Origin: Natranaeroarchaeum aerophilus
Lineage (GTDB): Archaea > Halobacteriota > Halobacteria > Halobacteriales > Natronoarchaeaceae
Assembly (NCBI RefSeq): GCF_023638055.1
Contig: NZ_JAKRVY010000001.1
Coordinates: forward strand, 772,202 to 836,201
Reading direction: 5' to 3'
Length of the DNA stretch: 64,000 nt
A program made the position numbers and the translations under genes. The notes beneath the pieces are model-generated. The model ran no database searches and was not told the DNA's origin. It saw only the letters and a program-made list of their open reading frames with translations. Position 1 is the stretch's first letter, and every line of letters starts with the position of its first letter. This document shows, in pieces, positions 8,247 through 17,295 of the stretch.

Positions 8247-8885
8247 TCAGCCACGCATCTGTACGAACCGGACCCCGCCATGAGATTCCGTGGCGAGAGA
8301 GCCGTCCGCTCGCTTGTCGAACTGTTTGAGCATCTGCTGTCGTCGACCGATCGGGGCGAGGATTCGACCACCGCCCACGACCTGTTCGGCGACCGGTTCT
8401 GGAAGTTCGGTGGCAGCACAGGTCAGATACGCACGGTCGTACGGGGCGTGTTCCGGCCAGCCATCCCAGCCGTCGCCGACGCGAATCGAGACGTCACCGT
8501 ATCCGAGATCGGAGAGCGTGTCCTCGGCACGCTCGGCGAGGCACTCGCTGTACTCGACGGAGTAGACGTTCTCGCTCCCGACGACTTCCGCAGTGACGGC
8601 TGCGTGATAGCCACAGCCAGTGCCGATTTCGAGGACGACATCCCCGGGTTCGGCATCGATCAGCTCGGTCATCATCCCGACCATATGTGGGGCGCTGATC
8701 GTCTGATCGTCGCCGATCGGGAGGGGACGGTCCACGTAGGCTGCGTCACGTTTGGGGGCGGGGACGAACTCGTGGCGCGGGACCGAACGGAGGGCGTCGA
8801 TAGTCGCCTCGTCGCCGATCCGGCCGCTCTCTACGAGACGGTCGACCATCCGGTCGCGTCGATCCTCGAACGCACCCCCGGACAT
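8247..8885 (-). CDS. pcm: Protein-L-isoaspartate O-methyltransferase
   Basis: A 212-residue SAM-dependent repair enzyme that methylates isoaspartyl residues so that they can revert to aspartate. The diagnostic QTISAPHMV (residues 61-69) contains the catalytic serine and substrate-binding region. Motif I is VLEIGTGCGYHAAV (about 84-97), followed by VYSVEYSECLAERA and the PYDRAYLTCAA segment. The length is normal for archaeal Pcm. It is preceded three bases away by a zinc-finger gene and followed by its diverged paralogue, so the three form a probable operon. Confidence 0.95.
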   Translation of the reverse strand: MSGGAFEDRRDRMVDRLVESGRIGDEATIDALRSVPRHEFVPAPKRDAAYVDRPLPIGDDQTISAPHMVGMMTELIDAEPGDVVLEIGTGCGYHAAVTAEVVGSENVYSVEYSECLAERAEDTLSDLGYGDVSIRVGDGWDGWPEHAPYDRAYLTCAATELPEPVAEQVVGGGRILAPIGRRQQMLKQFDKRADGSLATESHGGVRFVQMRG

Positions 8886-8888
8886 CGG

Positions 8889-9539
8889 CTACCAGGCCGA
8901 CCAGGCGGTTGAGGTCTCGTCTCGGACGTACAGCCGCTTGACGTCCTTTGCGACCGCCGTATCGCGGTCGTGATCCAGTTTGTCGAACTTGTAGCCGGTT
9001 GCGTCGTCCCGGACGACGATCCCTTCGATCGTGAACTTTTCACCGGCGAGTTTGTCGGTCGCGCCGACGGTGAACTCGTAGTCCCCTGGGACCTGCAAGG
9101 TAACGCTTCTGGTCTCCTCTCGGCGACCGTCCTTCGGGTGGATCGTCGTGTTGACGCCGACGTTCCCGACCGCGCGGGTCCAGATCGTACTGACGTCCTC
9201 GGCGCTTGCTTCGTCGACGCGCTTGTCGCCGTCGAGTTCGAGGCTGGTGATCCGGACAGTCATGATCGCCTCGGGCGTATCGAGGACGAACTCCTCGCCG
9301 GTGGCAAGGGTTTCGTCGGCCGGTGGTTCTGCCGTCGCGGAGAAGGACTCGTCTTCCTGTGAGACGACGACATCGCGCTCGACGGTCCGATCTTCCTCGA
9401 TACGAACCTTGTGGACGTGGCCGCACTCCGTACAGCGAACGGTCGCCTGTCCACCGGGCTTGAGTACTTCGTGGACAGTCTCGGCATCTGGCGAACAGGA
9501 GGGACAGCGTGCTCCGATTCGCTCCGTGGTATCGCTCAT
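8889..9539 (-). CDS. HVO_0476-type zinc-finger protein
   Basis: A 216-residue protein taken from MSDTTERIGARCPSC; an ATG nine bases upstream is possible. Two CxxC knuckles (CPSC and CTECGH, about residues 11-42) form an N-terminal zinc ribbon. The remainder is all-beta, highly charged and contains IMTVRITSLELDGDKRV and FTIEGIVVRDDATGYK, as in the Halobacteria-specific HVO_0476 family. Its function is not known. The stop codon lies three bases before the pcm start, so it is the first gene of the pcm operon, perhaps an accessory or nucleic-acid-binding factor. Confidence 0.8.
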   Translation of the reverse strand: MSDTTERIGARCPSCSPDAETVHEVLKPGGQATVRCTECGHVHKVRIEEDRTVERDVVVSQEDESFSATAEPPADETLATGEEFVLDTPEAIMTVRITSLELDGDKRVDEASAEDVSTIWTRAVGNVGVNTTIHPKDGRREETRSVTLQVPGDYEFTVGATDKLAGEKFTIEGIVVRDDATGYKFDKLDHDRDTAVAKDVKRLYVRDETSTAWSAW

Positions 9540-9667
9540 ACCGGCCACCTACCGTCCGAGCGGATAAAAGGAGTCGGTCATGGGAACGTCAGGCCGTCGC
9601 CGCTGGCGCGGTGGCAAGCTTCCCCGATCCGATAGCACTTATACGTCCGGCCGGTCTGTGACCGAGT

Positions 9668-10345
9668 ATGGCACGACAGGACTACCAACAACAGCTGGAG
9701 TCTCTCCGTGAGGACGTTCTCTACATGAGCGAACTCGTCCTCGAACGGCTGCGGATGAGCTTCGACGCCCTCGAACAGAAAGACGAGGCGATCGCGGAGC
9801 AAGTGATTCAGGGCGACCACGAGATCAACCAGCTGTATCTCGACCTCGAACAGGACTGTATCGATATTCTGGCGCTACAACAGCCCGTCGCCGGTGATCT
9901 TCGATTTATCGCATCCTCGTTCAAGATCATCACAGATCTGGAACGGATTGGGGATCTCGCTACCAATCTTGCCGAGTATTCCCTCAACGCAGAACAGGAC
10001 ATCTATCCCGAGGTCGACGTGCAGGGACTGGGAGATTTGGCTCACGAGATGGTCGAGGACGCAATGGACGCGTATGCGACTGACGACCCGGACGCGTGTC
10101 GTAAGATTTCGCGACGCGACGACGAGATCGATGCGCTCTGTGAAGAAGCGAGCCAGACGGTCGTTCGGGACCTGCTCGAACGGGAGTTCGACGAGAAATC
10201 GAGCGAGGATATCGAGGCACTCATGAACGACGTGTCACGGCTCCTGTTGACGATTCGAGACCTCGAACGCATCAGCGATCACGCCGTCAACATCTCCGCA
10301 CGAACGCTGTATATGATCGAGAGCGACGACGAACTGATCTACTAG
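9668..10345 (+). CDS. phoU: Phosphate-signalling complex protein PhoU
   Basis: A 225-residue all-helical protein with two PhoU repeats. The first contains DLRFIASSFKIITDLERIGDLATNLAEY, shown here as LRFIASSFKI and ERIGDLATNLAEY near residues 77-102; the second has LLLTIRDLERISDHAVNI near 193-210. These are the E/DxxxD metal-binding motifs of PhoU, which represses Pho signalling and modulates the PstSCAB importer. No pst genes are adjacent, so it is a stand-alone copy; haloarchaea usually encode several. The promoter is probably the TTATAC-containing stretch near 9640. It converges on the winged-helix gene and overlaps it by four bases. Confidence 0.94.
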   Translation: MARQDYQQQLESLREDVLYMSELVLERLRMSFDALEQKDEAIAEQVIQGDHEINQLYLDLEQDCIDILALQQPVAGDLRFIASSFKIITDLERIGDLATNLAEYSLNAEQDIYPEVDVQGLGDLAHEMVEDAMDAYATDDPDACRKISRRDDEIDALCEEASQTVVRDLLEREFDEKSSEDIEALMNDVSRLLLTIRDLERISDHAVNISARTLYMIESDDELIY

Positions 10346-10896
10346 CCGTCGTATCGCCACGTTTCGCCGCCCCATCGAGGCTCGATGACACCCGGTAGAT
10401 CGCCCAGCCGTTCCGATACCATCGCCCACCACTGTTCTGCCTCGTCGTACCCCGCGGAGTGTGCCGGATACACCTGTTCGATCAGTTCGGCTTCCTCGAG
10501 CTCGCGAGTGTCTCGGAGCTGGTCGAACGTGGCACGAATCGCGTCGCGTCGCCAGTCCCGCATCATTTCGCTGATTCCGGGGACGTCCATATCGTCGAGC
10601 AGGGTGGAGACGTGTTCGTCGACCGGCCGACCCGTTCCGTTGTCCTCGCTGACAAACGTTGCTCTGGGCTGGTACCAGACAGTCAGCGGCGGCTCTTCGC
10701 GCACCTGTTTTCGGTCCAACTGACCGGTACGACACAGCGCGTCGAGTTTGCTCCGGGCCTCATACTCGGTGCAGGACAGCACATCGGCAATTTCCGTCGC
10801 CGTCTTCGGCTCCGCACCCTCGAACCGTTCGACGACGGTGTCGTCGGGGATCTCCTCGACGAACTGCCCCCAACTCCTGTCGTCGTGGTTACTCAT
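10342..10896 (-). CDS. Winged-helix DNA-binding protein, haloarchaeal
   Basis: A 184-residue protein. Residues about 28-75 form a helix-turn-helix (TATEIADVLSCTEYEARSK followed by LDALCRTGQLDRKQV and a wing VWYQP). The C-terminal half is helical and acidic (MRDWRRDAIRATFDQLRD) and ends in WGGETWRYDG. This two-part layout is common in Halobacteria-only transcription factors of unknown target. The convergent overlap with phoU is suggestive but is not evidence of a regulatory link. Confidence 0.7.
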   Translation of the reverse strand: MSNHDDRSWGQFVEEIPDDTVVERFEGAEPKTATEIADVLSCTEYEARSKLDALCRTGQLDRKQVREEPPLTVWYQPRATFVSEDNGTGRPVDEHVSTLLDDMDVPGISEMMRDWRRDAIRATFDQLRDTRELEEAELIEQVYPAHSAGYDEAEQWWAMVSERLGDLPGVIEPRWGGETWRYDG

Positions 10897-10960
10897 ATAC
10901 GCAGGATTTGTACCGAATACTCATTATTTTTTGTATCGCTCTATGAGCTGATATATTCTC

Positions 10961-11410
10961 TCAGTGAGAACCGTCGTTCGCCGACGCTTCCTCGTCGACG
11001 AGTCGGTGAGCGTACCAGACCGTCGAGAAGTCCTGTGGGCTCGGTAGGGCACAGGCCAGCCACGCGACGGCGGCGGCGATCACGTACGGACTCCCGGTCG
11101 CGAGCGGATCCGAAAGGGCACCGATAGCAACCAGTATGAACGGGATAGTCAGGGTTAGCGGCATCAGGGCGGCAACACGGAGTCCGCCAACCGGTGTTTC
11201 AGCGGAGAGCTGCGGCGTTACCGACGCCCACGTCCCGAGGACCCCCGCTCGGAGTCGGCCGATTCCCTTGCGCCCACCGAGCCAGTCAATCCGATACTCG
11301 ATTCCGAACGCCCGCAGGGCAAGCGCGTGCGTGTACTCGTGCACGACAGTCCCCAGACAGAGCGTTAGCAGGAGTACGCCGGATACTCCGGCGATGGTAA
11401 ATGGGTCCAT
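10961..11410 (-). CDS. Membrane metalloprotease-like protein with HExxH (DUF3267/M50-like)
   Basis: A 149-residue membrane protein. The motif VHEYTHALALRAFGI near residue 24 is HExxH inside a membrane helix, as in site-2-protease-like and DUF3267 families. Three to four further hydrophobic segments follow, such as LPLTLTIPFILVAIGAL and AAAVAWLACALPSPQD. The PSPQDF near the C-terminus could supply the third metal ligand (Asp), as DFS in related proteins. It would act on a membrane substrate if active. Neighbours give no substrate hint. It is well separated from the flippase gene. Confidence 0.72.
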   Translation of the reverse strand: MDPFTIAGVSGVLLLTLCLGTVVHEYTHALALRAFGIEYRIDWLGGRKGIGRLRAGVLGTWASVTPQLSAETPVGGLRVAALMPLTLTIPFILVAIGALSDPLATGSPYVIAAAVAWLACALPSPQDFSTVWYAHRLVDEEASANDGSH

Positions 11411-11563
11411 GCTACCTGTACCAGTAGCTACGGTAAGGTCGCTTTAATCTGTTGTTTCCGGCGCTCTTCCTCGGTATTTCGACCAATCAGCGAACGTCAC
11501 ACTTCGCATGATAGACCGGTCAGTACGATTGTACGAGCACCGGACCGCTGGCTCGATTCCCGT

Positions 11564-13024
11564 TTACTGGCCCCTCAGTAACGGCAGGTTACGCCGGACA
11601 GTCCGCCGAAACTGGCCGGAGATGCCCAGTACGGTGGCGAAGTACAGACCCGCCCCGAGCGCGACGACGGCGGGGACGGCAATGAGGTTCCCGACCTCTG
11701 CCGTCTCGACAAGTTCGAGGGCGAGCCAGACGCCACCGCCCATCAGCCCGGCCGACACCCACTGGCGACCGATCTCCCGGACCGGCGTTCGGAACGCGAG
11801 CACGTCAGTAAGCGCGACGTACGCAAGGGCGAGACCGATTCCGGCGGAGAGTGCCGTGGCGATGGCCGCACCCGTCCAGCCGATCTGCCAGACCAGCAGG
11901 ACGTTCAGCACGGTGTTGATCGCAATAAACGCGAGATTGATCCGGAAGGCGAGGTCGGGCCGGTCGACCGCGTTCAACGCAGTCAGTAGCTGTTTCTGGT
12001 AGCCGTACAGGAGCGTCGCGACCAACAACAGCCCTAGCACTGCCGTCCCCTGCACGAACTCGGGGCCGTAGATCGCAAGCAGTCGGTCACCGACCAGCAG
12101 TCCGCCGACCAGCCCCGGAACGACGATCAGGCCGCCGTAGGCAAGACTGTCCTCGACCAACTGGCTCGCCCTCGCGTCGTCGCCGTCCGCGATCGCCCGA
12201 CTGATCTCGGGGAAAAGCGTGTCGCTCACTGCCGTCCCGAAGAGCTCGAGAAACTTCGCGATCGACCATGCAACGGCGTAGACGCCGACCAGCGCCGAGG
12301 GGACGAATGCACCGAGCACCAGTATGTCGACATCGTTGAACGAGCGGGACTTGAGTCCGCCGAGCCAGGCGTACTTCGCGTACTCGTAGAGGCTCCGGAA
12401 GTGTCGTTTCCGGGGACGTTCCAGCGACGTCGAGACGTACACCAGACCGAGCACGCCGATCAGGACGCCGCCGATGCCGTAGCCGACCAGTAGTCCGGCG
12501 AGCGACAGGCCCGCGATTACGAGCGCGATCTGCACGAGCGTCGCCACGCCGATCCGGACCGGGGCGAGCAGGCCCGCAAGATGGACCTTCCGCTCGCCTT
12601 CGAGCACTGCCAGCACGAGTTTGTAAAACAGTTTGATCGCCAGCAACGCGAGGACGAACCAGACCACGGAGACGGCGACGTAGGCGTCGAACTCCCCGAC
12701 ATAGGTGGCGAGATACTCCCGTCCGAGCACGAGTAGTACCGAGACGACCCCCCCAATCGCCAGCGTCGACAGGATTCCGGCGGCGACGTACGCCCCCTGC
12801 TCGTCGCCCTCGCTGACGCGTTTGGTCACGGCGGTGCCGACACCCATCGACCCGCCGAGCTTGAGCCATGCGACGACGGCGATGATCAGCGCGTACAGCC
12901 CCAGTACCTCCGCGCCGAGCTCCCGAGCGAAGTAGATCGTTCCCAGAAAACCGAGCGCGGAGCTGACGAGCTTCGAGAGGAAGACGACGATCGAGGTCTG
13001 ACCGATCCGCATCTGTCGGCCCAA
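11564..13024 (-). CDS. Flippase / polysaccharide biosynthesis protein (MOP superfamily)
   Basis: A 486-residue protein with about 12-14 hydrophobic helices. The N-terminus (RIGQTSIVVFLSKLVSSAL and IYFARELGAEVLGLYAL) is the standard start of Wzx/RfbX-type flippases. These move lipid-linked oligosaccharides, in archaea usually dolichol-phosphate-linked glycans, across the membrane; AglR of Haloferax is the closest known type. It is divergently transcribed from the kinase-like gene and lies in a run of glycan genes, supporting a role in surface polysaccharide or S-layer glycosylation. The exact substrate cannot be read from the sequence. Confidence 0.9.
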   Translation of the reverse strand: MGRQMRIGQTSIVVFLSKLVSSALGFLGTIYFARELGAEVLGLYALIIAVVAWLKLGGSMGVGTAVTKRVSEGDEQGAYVAAGILSTLAIGGVVSVLLVLGREYLATYVGEFDAYVAVSVVWFVLALLAIKLFYKLVLAVLEGERKVHLAGLLAPVRIGVATLVQIALVIAGLSLAGLLVGYGIGGVLIGVLGLVYVSTSLERPRKRHFRSLYEYAKYAWLGGLKSRSFNDVDILVLGAFVPSALVGVYAVAWSIAKFLELFGTAVSDTLFPEISRAIADGDDARASQLVEDSLAYGGLIVVPGLVGGLLVGDRLLAIYGPEFVQGTAVLGLLLVATLLYGYQKQLLTALNAVDRPDLAFRINLAFIAINTVLNVLLVWQIGWTGAAIATALSAGIGLALAYVALTDVLAFRTPVREIGRQWVSAGLMGGGVWLALELVETAEVGNLIAVPAVVALGAGLYFATVLGISGQFRRTVRRNLPLLRGQ

Positions 13025-13103
13025 CGGACGAGTCGGCTATGCCGTTTTCGGTCGCCGGACGGAACAGACTGATAGGGGTCCGTCCGAAACGGTCGGGTAA
13101 TCG

Positions 13104-14171
13104 ATGGGTCCCGATCTCTCGCATGTCACCGCGTTTACCGAACACGTCGGGAGCGGACAGTCACGGCCCAGATCGTTCTACGCGCTCGATCCGCCCGGGG
13201 AGCACTATTACCTGTTCCGGCCGACGCGGGCGGCGTTCGAGACGGTTGCGGGGATGATCGCCGGTGAAGGACTGAAGCGGCGGCTCGGCGGCTACGCCCT
13301 GCGTGGGTGCGCTGTGGCCCCGGTGTTCGCTCGGCTGGTTCCGTTCGTTTCGACGCGCACGCTCGACGTGGGTGATGGCTTCGACTGCGATATTGCGGTA
13401 CTCAGCAATCGGACGCGTCTCGTCGACCTCGGCGAGCAGGTGGTCTACACGATCCCTTCGGGCGGCCCCGAGCGGGTCGTCGACGAGGTGTACGCCCGCG
13501 AACGACTTCCACCCACGATCACCGTTCCGACACTCCACGACTACGATCTGGACTACCCCTATCTCGCCGAGGCGTTCGTTACAGGAACACACCCGCGCTC
13601 CCCCGTCGAGGGCTGGCCGTTCCTCCTCGATGCCCTCGATCAGCTCACCGACCTCTACCGAAACGATCCGGAACCGGTGGCAGTATCGGGAATCCTCGAC
13701 GACGCGAAAACGACGCTCGACGAACGGGGGTTGCTCGCCGAACCGCCGTTCGACCGGGCGTTCGATCTACTCATGCGACTCCATCTCCCCGAGTACCTCT
13801 ACCGGGCCTGGGTACACCGCGACCTCCACACGCGGAACGTGCTCGTCGAGGACGAGCGGGTCTGCATCCTCGACTGGGAAAGCGCCGGTCAGGATCTGGT
13901 CGTTCGGGATCTCTTTCGACCGTTTACCATCGCTTACTACGACACCCGTGATCCGCGACCGTTCGTTGAGCTCTGCACGTGCGAGGGCACGGGCGGCGAA
14001 ATCGTCGACGATTATATCGACGTTGTCGGCGAGTACGCGATGGCCGGTCCCGGCCGGTACTCGGGCCTGCCGGTGTTGTACCTGCTGAGTACACTTGCCG
14101 ACAAGGAACGAACGGAGTTCTGGGAGAGCAAACGTGAGCTCCTGAGCGAAGTGATCGACCGGATTCAGTGA
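13104..14171 (+). CDS. Kinase-fold phosphotransferase (APH / LPS-kinase-like)
   Basis: A 355-residue protein with a eukaryotic-type kinase fold in its C-terminal half. The catalytic loop is VHRDLHTRNVLVEDE (about residues 241-255) and the metal-binding segment is CILDWESAG (about 258-266). These are the HxDxxxxN and DxE motifs of aminoglycoside phosphotransferase and lipopolysaccharide kinase families. The N-terminal half (LDPPGEHYYLFRPTRAAFE) is not recognised. Because it lies between a flippase and glycosyltransferases, the natural substrate may be a sugar or polyprenol-linked glycan rather than an antibiotic; this is inference from context. Confidence 0.8.
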   Translation: MGPDLSHVTAFTEHVGSGQSRPRSFYALDPPGEHYYLFRPTRAAFETVAGMIAGEGLKRRLGGYALRGCAVAPVFARLVPFVSTRTLDVGDGFDCDIAVLSNRTRLVDLGEQVVYTIPSGGPERVVDEVYARERLPPTITVPTLHDYDLDYPYLAEAFVTGTHPRSPVEGWPFLLDALDQLTDLYRNDPEPVAVSGILDDAKTTLDERGLLAEPPFDRAFDLLMRLHLPEYLYRAWVHRDLHTRNVLVEDERVCILDWESAGQDLVVRDLFRPFTIAYYDTRDPRPFVELCTCEGTGGEIVDDYIDVVGEYAMAGPGRYSGLPVLYLLSTLADKERTEFWESKRELLSEVIDRIQ

Positions 14172-14194
14172 CCGGTATCCGGCACGTTACGCCG

Positions 14195-15247
14195 TTATTC
14201 GTCGACGACGTCCTCGTACAGTGCCAGTACGTCAGCACTCATCTCGGCCCACGTCGTCAGCGCGTCCGGCTGAGGCGTCAACTCGACTGCTGCCCGGACC
14301 GCGTCGGCAACCACTCTCGCGTCGACGTCCTCGACGCCGACGCAGCCATCGACGTTCGTCCACTCCGACAGCGCGGTGGCGTCCCGCACGACGCAGGGCG
14401 TCCCGGCGGCCAGCGACTCGCCGACCGTCAGCCCGTAGCACTCGTAGTCCGAGAGGAAGACGTGGGCTGTCGCGCCCGCGTAGAGACCGGGCAGGCGCTC
14501 GTCGGCAACGTAGCCGAGGAACTCAACGCGGTCGTCGACGCCGCGTTCCGCGACGCGGGATTCGAGGGCCTCGCGGTATTCGCCGGTACCGGCCACGAGC
14601 AGGTCGTACTCGGGAAGGTCGGCGAGCGCGTCGATGACGTGCTGGACCCCCTTGTACTCGACCAGCCGACAGACAGAGAGCAGGTAGGGCCGGTCGCGCT
14701 CCGGAGCGTCCGCCGCCTCGAACTGTTCGACGTCGACCCCGTTCGGGATCACGCGGGCATCACAGTCGAACTCCTCGGCGAGGCGGCCACGTTCCCACTT
14801 GCTGACTGCAACGGTGGCGTCGGCGCTGCGGAGCGCGCGACCGCCGATCGGTGCGTACAGCCGGTGGAGCAAGCTTCGGACGGTCGTCGAGCCGCGACCG
14901 GTGTAGTGTGGCGTCACGACCAGCGGCGTCGAGCGCGCGCCGAGCGCAGCAAAGGCGAGCGGAAACGAGTGATAGCCGTGAGCGTGAACGACGTCGGCGT
15001 CGGAGCGACAGACAGCACGTGCGATATGCGGTGAGATGTAGTAGGCGTCCCCTGGCGCAGCGACGGGATAGCGGCGAACCCGGACCGCACCGTCGCGGCT
15101 CTCGCGATCGTAGCTCCCGTCCCAGTCGGTCGCGTGCACGGTGACGTCGTGGCCGTCGCCCACAAGCCAGCGGGCCAGTTCGCCGACGTGTCGCTCGATC
15201 CCACCGAGATCCGGTGGGTAGCGGTGGGTGACCAGATCGATTTTCAT
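14195..15247 (-). CDS. Glycosyltransferase family 4 (GT-B)
   Basis: A 350-residue retaining glycosyltransferase. The N-terminal MKIDLVTHRYPPDLGGIERH is the classical GT4 opening, with the acceptor-side GG loop. VVHAHGYHSFPLAFAA and VIPNGVDVEQF follow. The C-terminal donor-site E-x7-E motif is present as DYECYGLTVGESLAAGTP. An upstream in-frame extension to 15502 was rejected because it overlaps the GT2 gene and shows no domain. The start overlaps the GT2 stop by four bases (ATGA), so the two are translationally coupled. It probably adds sugars to a lipid-linked surface glycan. Confidence 0.92.
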   Translation of the reverse strand: MKIDLVTHRYPPDLGGIERHVGELARWLVGDGHDVTVHATDWDGSYDRESRDGAVRVRRYPVAAPGDAYYISPHIARAVCRSDADVVHAHGYHSFPLAFAALGARSTPLVVTPHYTGRGSTTVRSLLHRLYAPIGGRALRSADATVAVSKWERGRLAEEFDCDARVIPNGVDVEQFEAADAPERDRPYLLSVCRLVEYKGVQHVIDALADLPEYDLLVAGTGEYREALESRVAERGVDDRVEFLGYVADERLPGLYAGATAHVFLSDYECYGLTVGESLAAGTPCVVRDATALSEWTNVDGCVGVEDVDARVVADAVRAAVELTPQPDALTTWAEMSADVLALYEDVVDE

Positions 15248-16173
15248 CCCAGCTCCTCCAGCCAGCCCCACAGGTAGCCGAGGCCGACGATCACGGTGAG
15301 CAGGGCAAGCGCAAGGAGTTCTCCCAGCGTTCGAACTGATGCCGACTCGACGATTCTGCGGAGTCGCCGTGGAACGCGATCCCGAATGAGCCAGCCCAGA
15401 TAGTTGCGTTCGGTACTGTCCGTGCCGGTTGGTCCCTCGCTGCTGCGATCCAGCCGTCGCTTCGATGTTCCCTGCTGAAAGGCGCGTAGGGCGAGAAACC
15501 ACGGTCTGGTTCGATACTCAAAGACGGTGTGTGCGACGACGGCGTCGGGCGCGTAAACGACCCCACGGTCGTACTCCGCACGAAGGCGGTCACCAAAGGC
15601 TGCCCCTTCGCCATGGCGGTACCGATCGGCGGTTGGCCCGAGATCGGGATCGAAGCCGCCCAGTTCGAGGAAGACGTCCCGCCGAACCGAGAGGTTCGAC
15701 TCGAAGGTGTTCCGGACCTCCGCGCCCGCCTCGGCAAAATCAGGGTAGGTGACGCCGACGAGCCAGTCGAATTCGGTCGGGAGATACCACGGCCGACCGC
15801 CACGCCAGTCGCCGATCATCCGCCCGCCGACCGCGAGGGCGTCGTGGTCGTCGTAGGCTGCCACGAGCCGTTCGATCCAGTCCGGCTCGGCGATAGCGTC
15901 GTCGTCGAGAAAGGCGACTACCTCGCCCGTGGCGAGTTCGGCTCCGCGAGTTCGCGTCGCTGACACGCCGCGGTTATCCGGCAGGCAGTGGATACGCACG
16001 TTCGCGTGGTTACCGAACTCCTGCTCGGCACGCCTCGCGACGGCCTCCGTCCCGTCGACGACAACCACCAGTTCGACCGGCTCGTGACTCTGTTCGAGAA
16101 CGCTCTCGACGGCTTCGCGCAGCGCCGGATAGCGCGCCATCGCGTGCGTGGCGACGACGACGGAAACCTGCAT
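15244..16173 (-). CDS. Glycosyltransferase family 2, membrane anchored
   Basis: A 309-residue GT-A protein starting MQVSVVVATHAMARYPAL. The nucleotide-sugar site VVAFLDDDAIAEPDW (about residues 88-102) contains the DXD-like triple Asp. LGGFDPDLGP and the FGDRL region mark the acceptor half. The last 25 residues are hydrophobic (LLALALLTVIVGLGYLWGW), a C-terminal membrane anchor that would put the catalytic domain at the cytoplasmic face. It is the upstream partner of the coupled GT4 gene. Confidence 0.92.
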   Translation of the reverse strand: MQVSVVVATHAMARYPALREAVESVLEQSHEPVELVVVVDGTEAVARRAEQEFGNHANVRIHCLPDNRGVSATRTRGAELATGEVVAFLDDDAIAEPDWIERLVAAYDDHDALAVGGRMIGDWRGGRPWYLPTEFDWLVGVTYPDFAEAGAEVRNTFESNLSVRRDVFLELGGFDPDLGPTADRYRHGEGAAFGDRLRAEYDRGVVYAPDAVVAHTVFEYRTRPWFLALRAFQQGTSKRRLDRSSEGPTGTDSTERNYLGWLIRDRVPRRLRRIVESASVRTLGELLALALLTVIVGLGYLWGWLEELG

Positions 16174-16225
16174 CGTCAGGTGGTTCTGCTGACTACTGCT
16201 TGAATGTTGTCACCGGAGAGTCGTA

Positions 16226-16711
16226 TCAATCCGAAAGGATCTCGGCGGGAAGCTCGGTCGGTTCGAGATTCCGACGGTGACACTCACGGACGAGTCGTAG
16301 CGAGAGCGGATACGCAATCGCGGTGAACACGACTGCGATGATCAGGTTGCCGACCAGCAGCCGGACGACGATCTCTGAGCCGGCCGAAAAGGAGACAGTC
16401 GAGGGGACGCCGCCCGGCGGGACGCCCAGTAACTGAATGCCGAGCCAGAAGCTTGCAGCGTAGACGCCCCACTTGACGACGGGATTGAGCACGATCACCG
16501 ACGCAAGGAGCGCGATCTTGCTGATGCGATCGGAGATATACGCGAGGACAACAAACAGGAAGAGACCGGTCCCAAGCGTCGGCATGGAGGTGATAAAGAC
16601 CCCGATCGAGAAGCTGCCAGCAATTTCGCTCGGCGAGTTATCCTCCAGTAGCGCCCGATCGAGCTCGCCACGGACTCGCTCGGCCAGCGACGACAGCCGC
16701 TCACGAACCAT
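16226..16711 (-). CDS. DUF2062 membrane protein
   Basis: A 161-residue protein with three to four membrane helices. The central segment SPSEIAGSFSIGVFITSMPT followed by hydrophobic residues and VLNPVVKWGVYAASFWLG is the DUF2062 signature (conserved NP and short polar turns). The N-terminal ~30 residues form a charged amphipathic helix. DUF2062 domains often accompany glycosyltransferases, and this one lies 52 bases downstream of the GT2 start in the same orientation only by neighbourhood, so a link to glycan synthesis is possible but unproven. Confidence 0.85.
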   Translation of the reverse strand: MVRERLSSLAERVRGELDRALLEDNSPSEIAGSFSIGVFITSMPTLGTGLFLFVVLAYISDRISKIALLASVIVLNPVVKWGVYAASFWLGIQLLGVPPGGVPSTVSFSAGSEIVVRLLVGNLIIAVVFTAIAYPLSLRLVRECHRRNLEPTELPAEILSD

Positions 16712-16753
16712 CTACCGGTCAGACGGGGCATGGATACATCAACGCTTCGGCAG

Positions 16754-17218
16754 CTACGACCGGGTCGACTGTGGGGTCGGGGAGGATGTCGACGTCCTGA
16801 GCGGAAGTAAGTAGAGGTACTCATCGAGATCGAGCGCGAACTGTGTCCGCTCGGAAACCGTAACCCACGTGCACTCGTACTCATCCCCGACTTCCTCTCC
16901 TTCACCGGTCACCGTATGGACCCATTCCTCTCGTGGATCGTCAACGCGTGCATGGAAAAAGTGTCTGACGTACCAGCGTCCCTCCCGACGCTGCCAGAGA
17001 TCCGTTTGCAGATGCTCGACCGAGTCGAGGTCGTCGAGACCAGTCTCCTCGTAGACTTCTCGTTGCAGTGCCTCTCGTGGCGACTCATCGTCATCAAGCG
17101 TTCCTTTCGGGACCTGTTTCCCCTCGTACTCCGGGCCATCGAACACGAGCAGTTCACCATCGGATCGGGTGATGTACGCACAAGCTTTGTGTACGTACGT
17201 TGCTGTACTGGGCGGCAT
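16754..17218 (-). CDS. Nudix hydrolase
   Basis: A 154-residue protein with a complete Nudix box: GTLDDDESPREALQREVYEE followed by TGL (about residues 39-61), matching GX5EX7REUXEEXGU. The preceding VHKACAYITRSDGELLVF and following FFHARVDDP strands complete the fold. The substrate cannot be deduced, and the C-terminal ~15 residues are low-complexity Ser/Thr-rich. It would hydrolyse a nucleoside diphosphate linked to another moiety. The start at MPPSTATYVHKA is near the first strand as expected. Confidence 0.9.
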   Translation of the reverse strand: MPPSTATYVHKACAYITRSDGELLVFDGPEYEGKQVPKGTLDDDESPREALQREVYEETGLDDLDSVEHLQTDLWQRREGRWYVRHFFHARVDDPREEWVHTVTGEGEEVGDEYECTWVTVSERTQFALDLDEYLYLLPLRTSTSSPTPQSTRS

Positions 17219-17295
17219 TGTATGCTATATTCCCACGTGAGGCGATAAAAATCCTTCATGCAAGTACCTCTTACACCTAAGTCGGATACAAAGAG

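Noticed and set aside
15247..15502. N-terminal extension of the GT4 frame
   Set aside because: Would overlap the GT2 gene by 255 bases; the residues are Arg/Ser-rich and the GT4 fold starts at MKIDLVTHRYPP.
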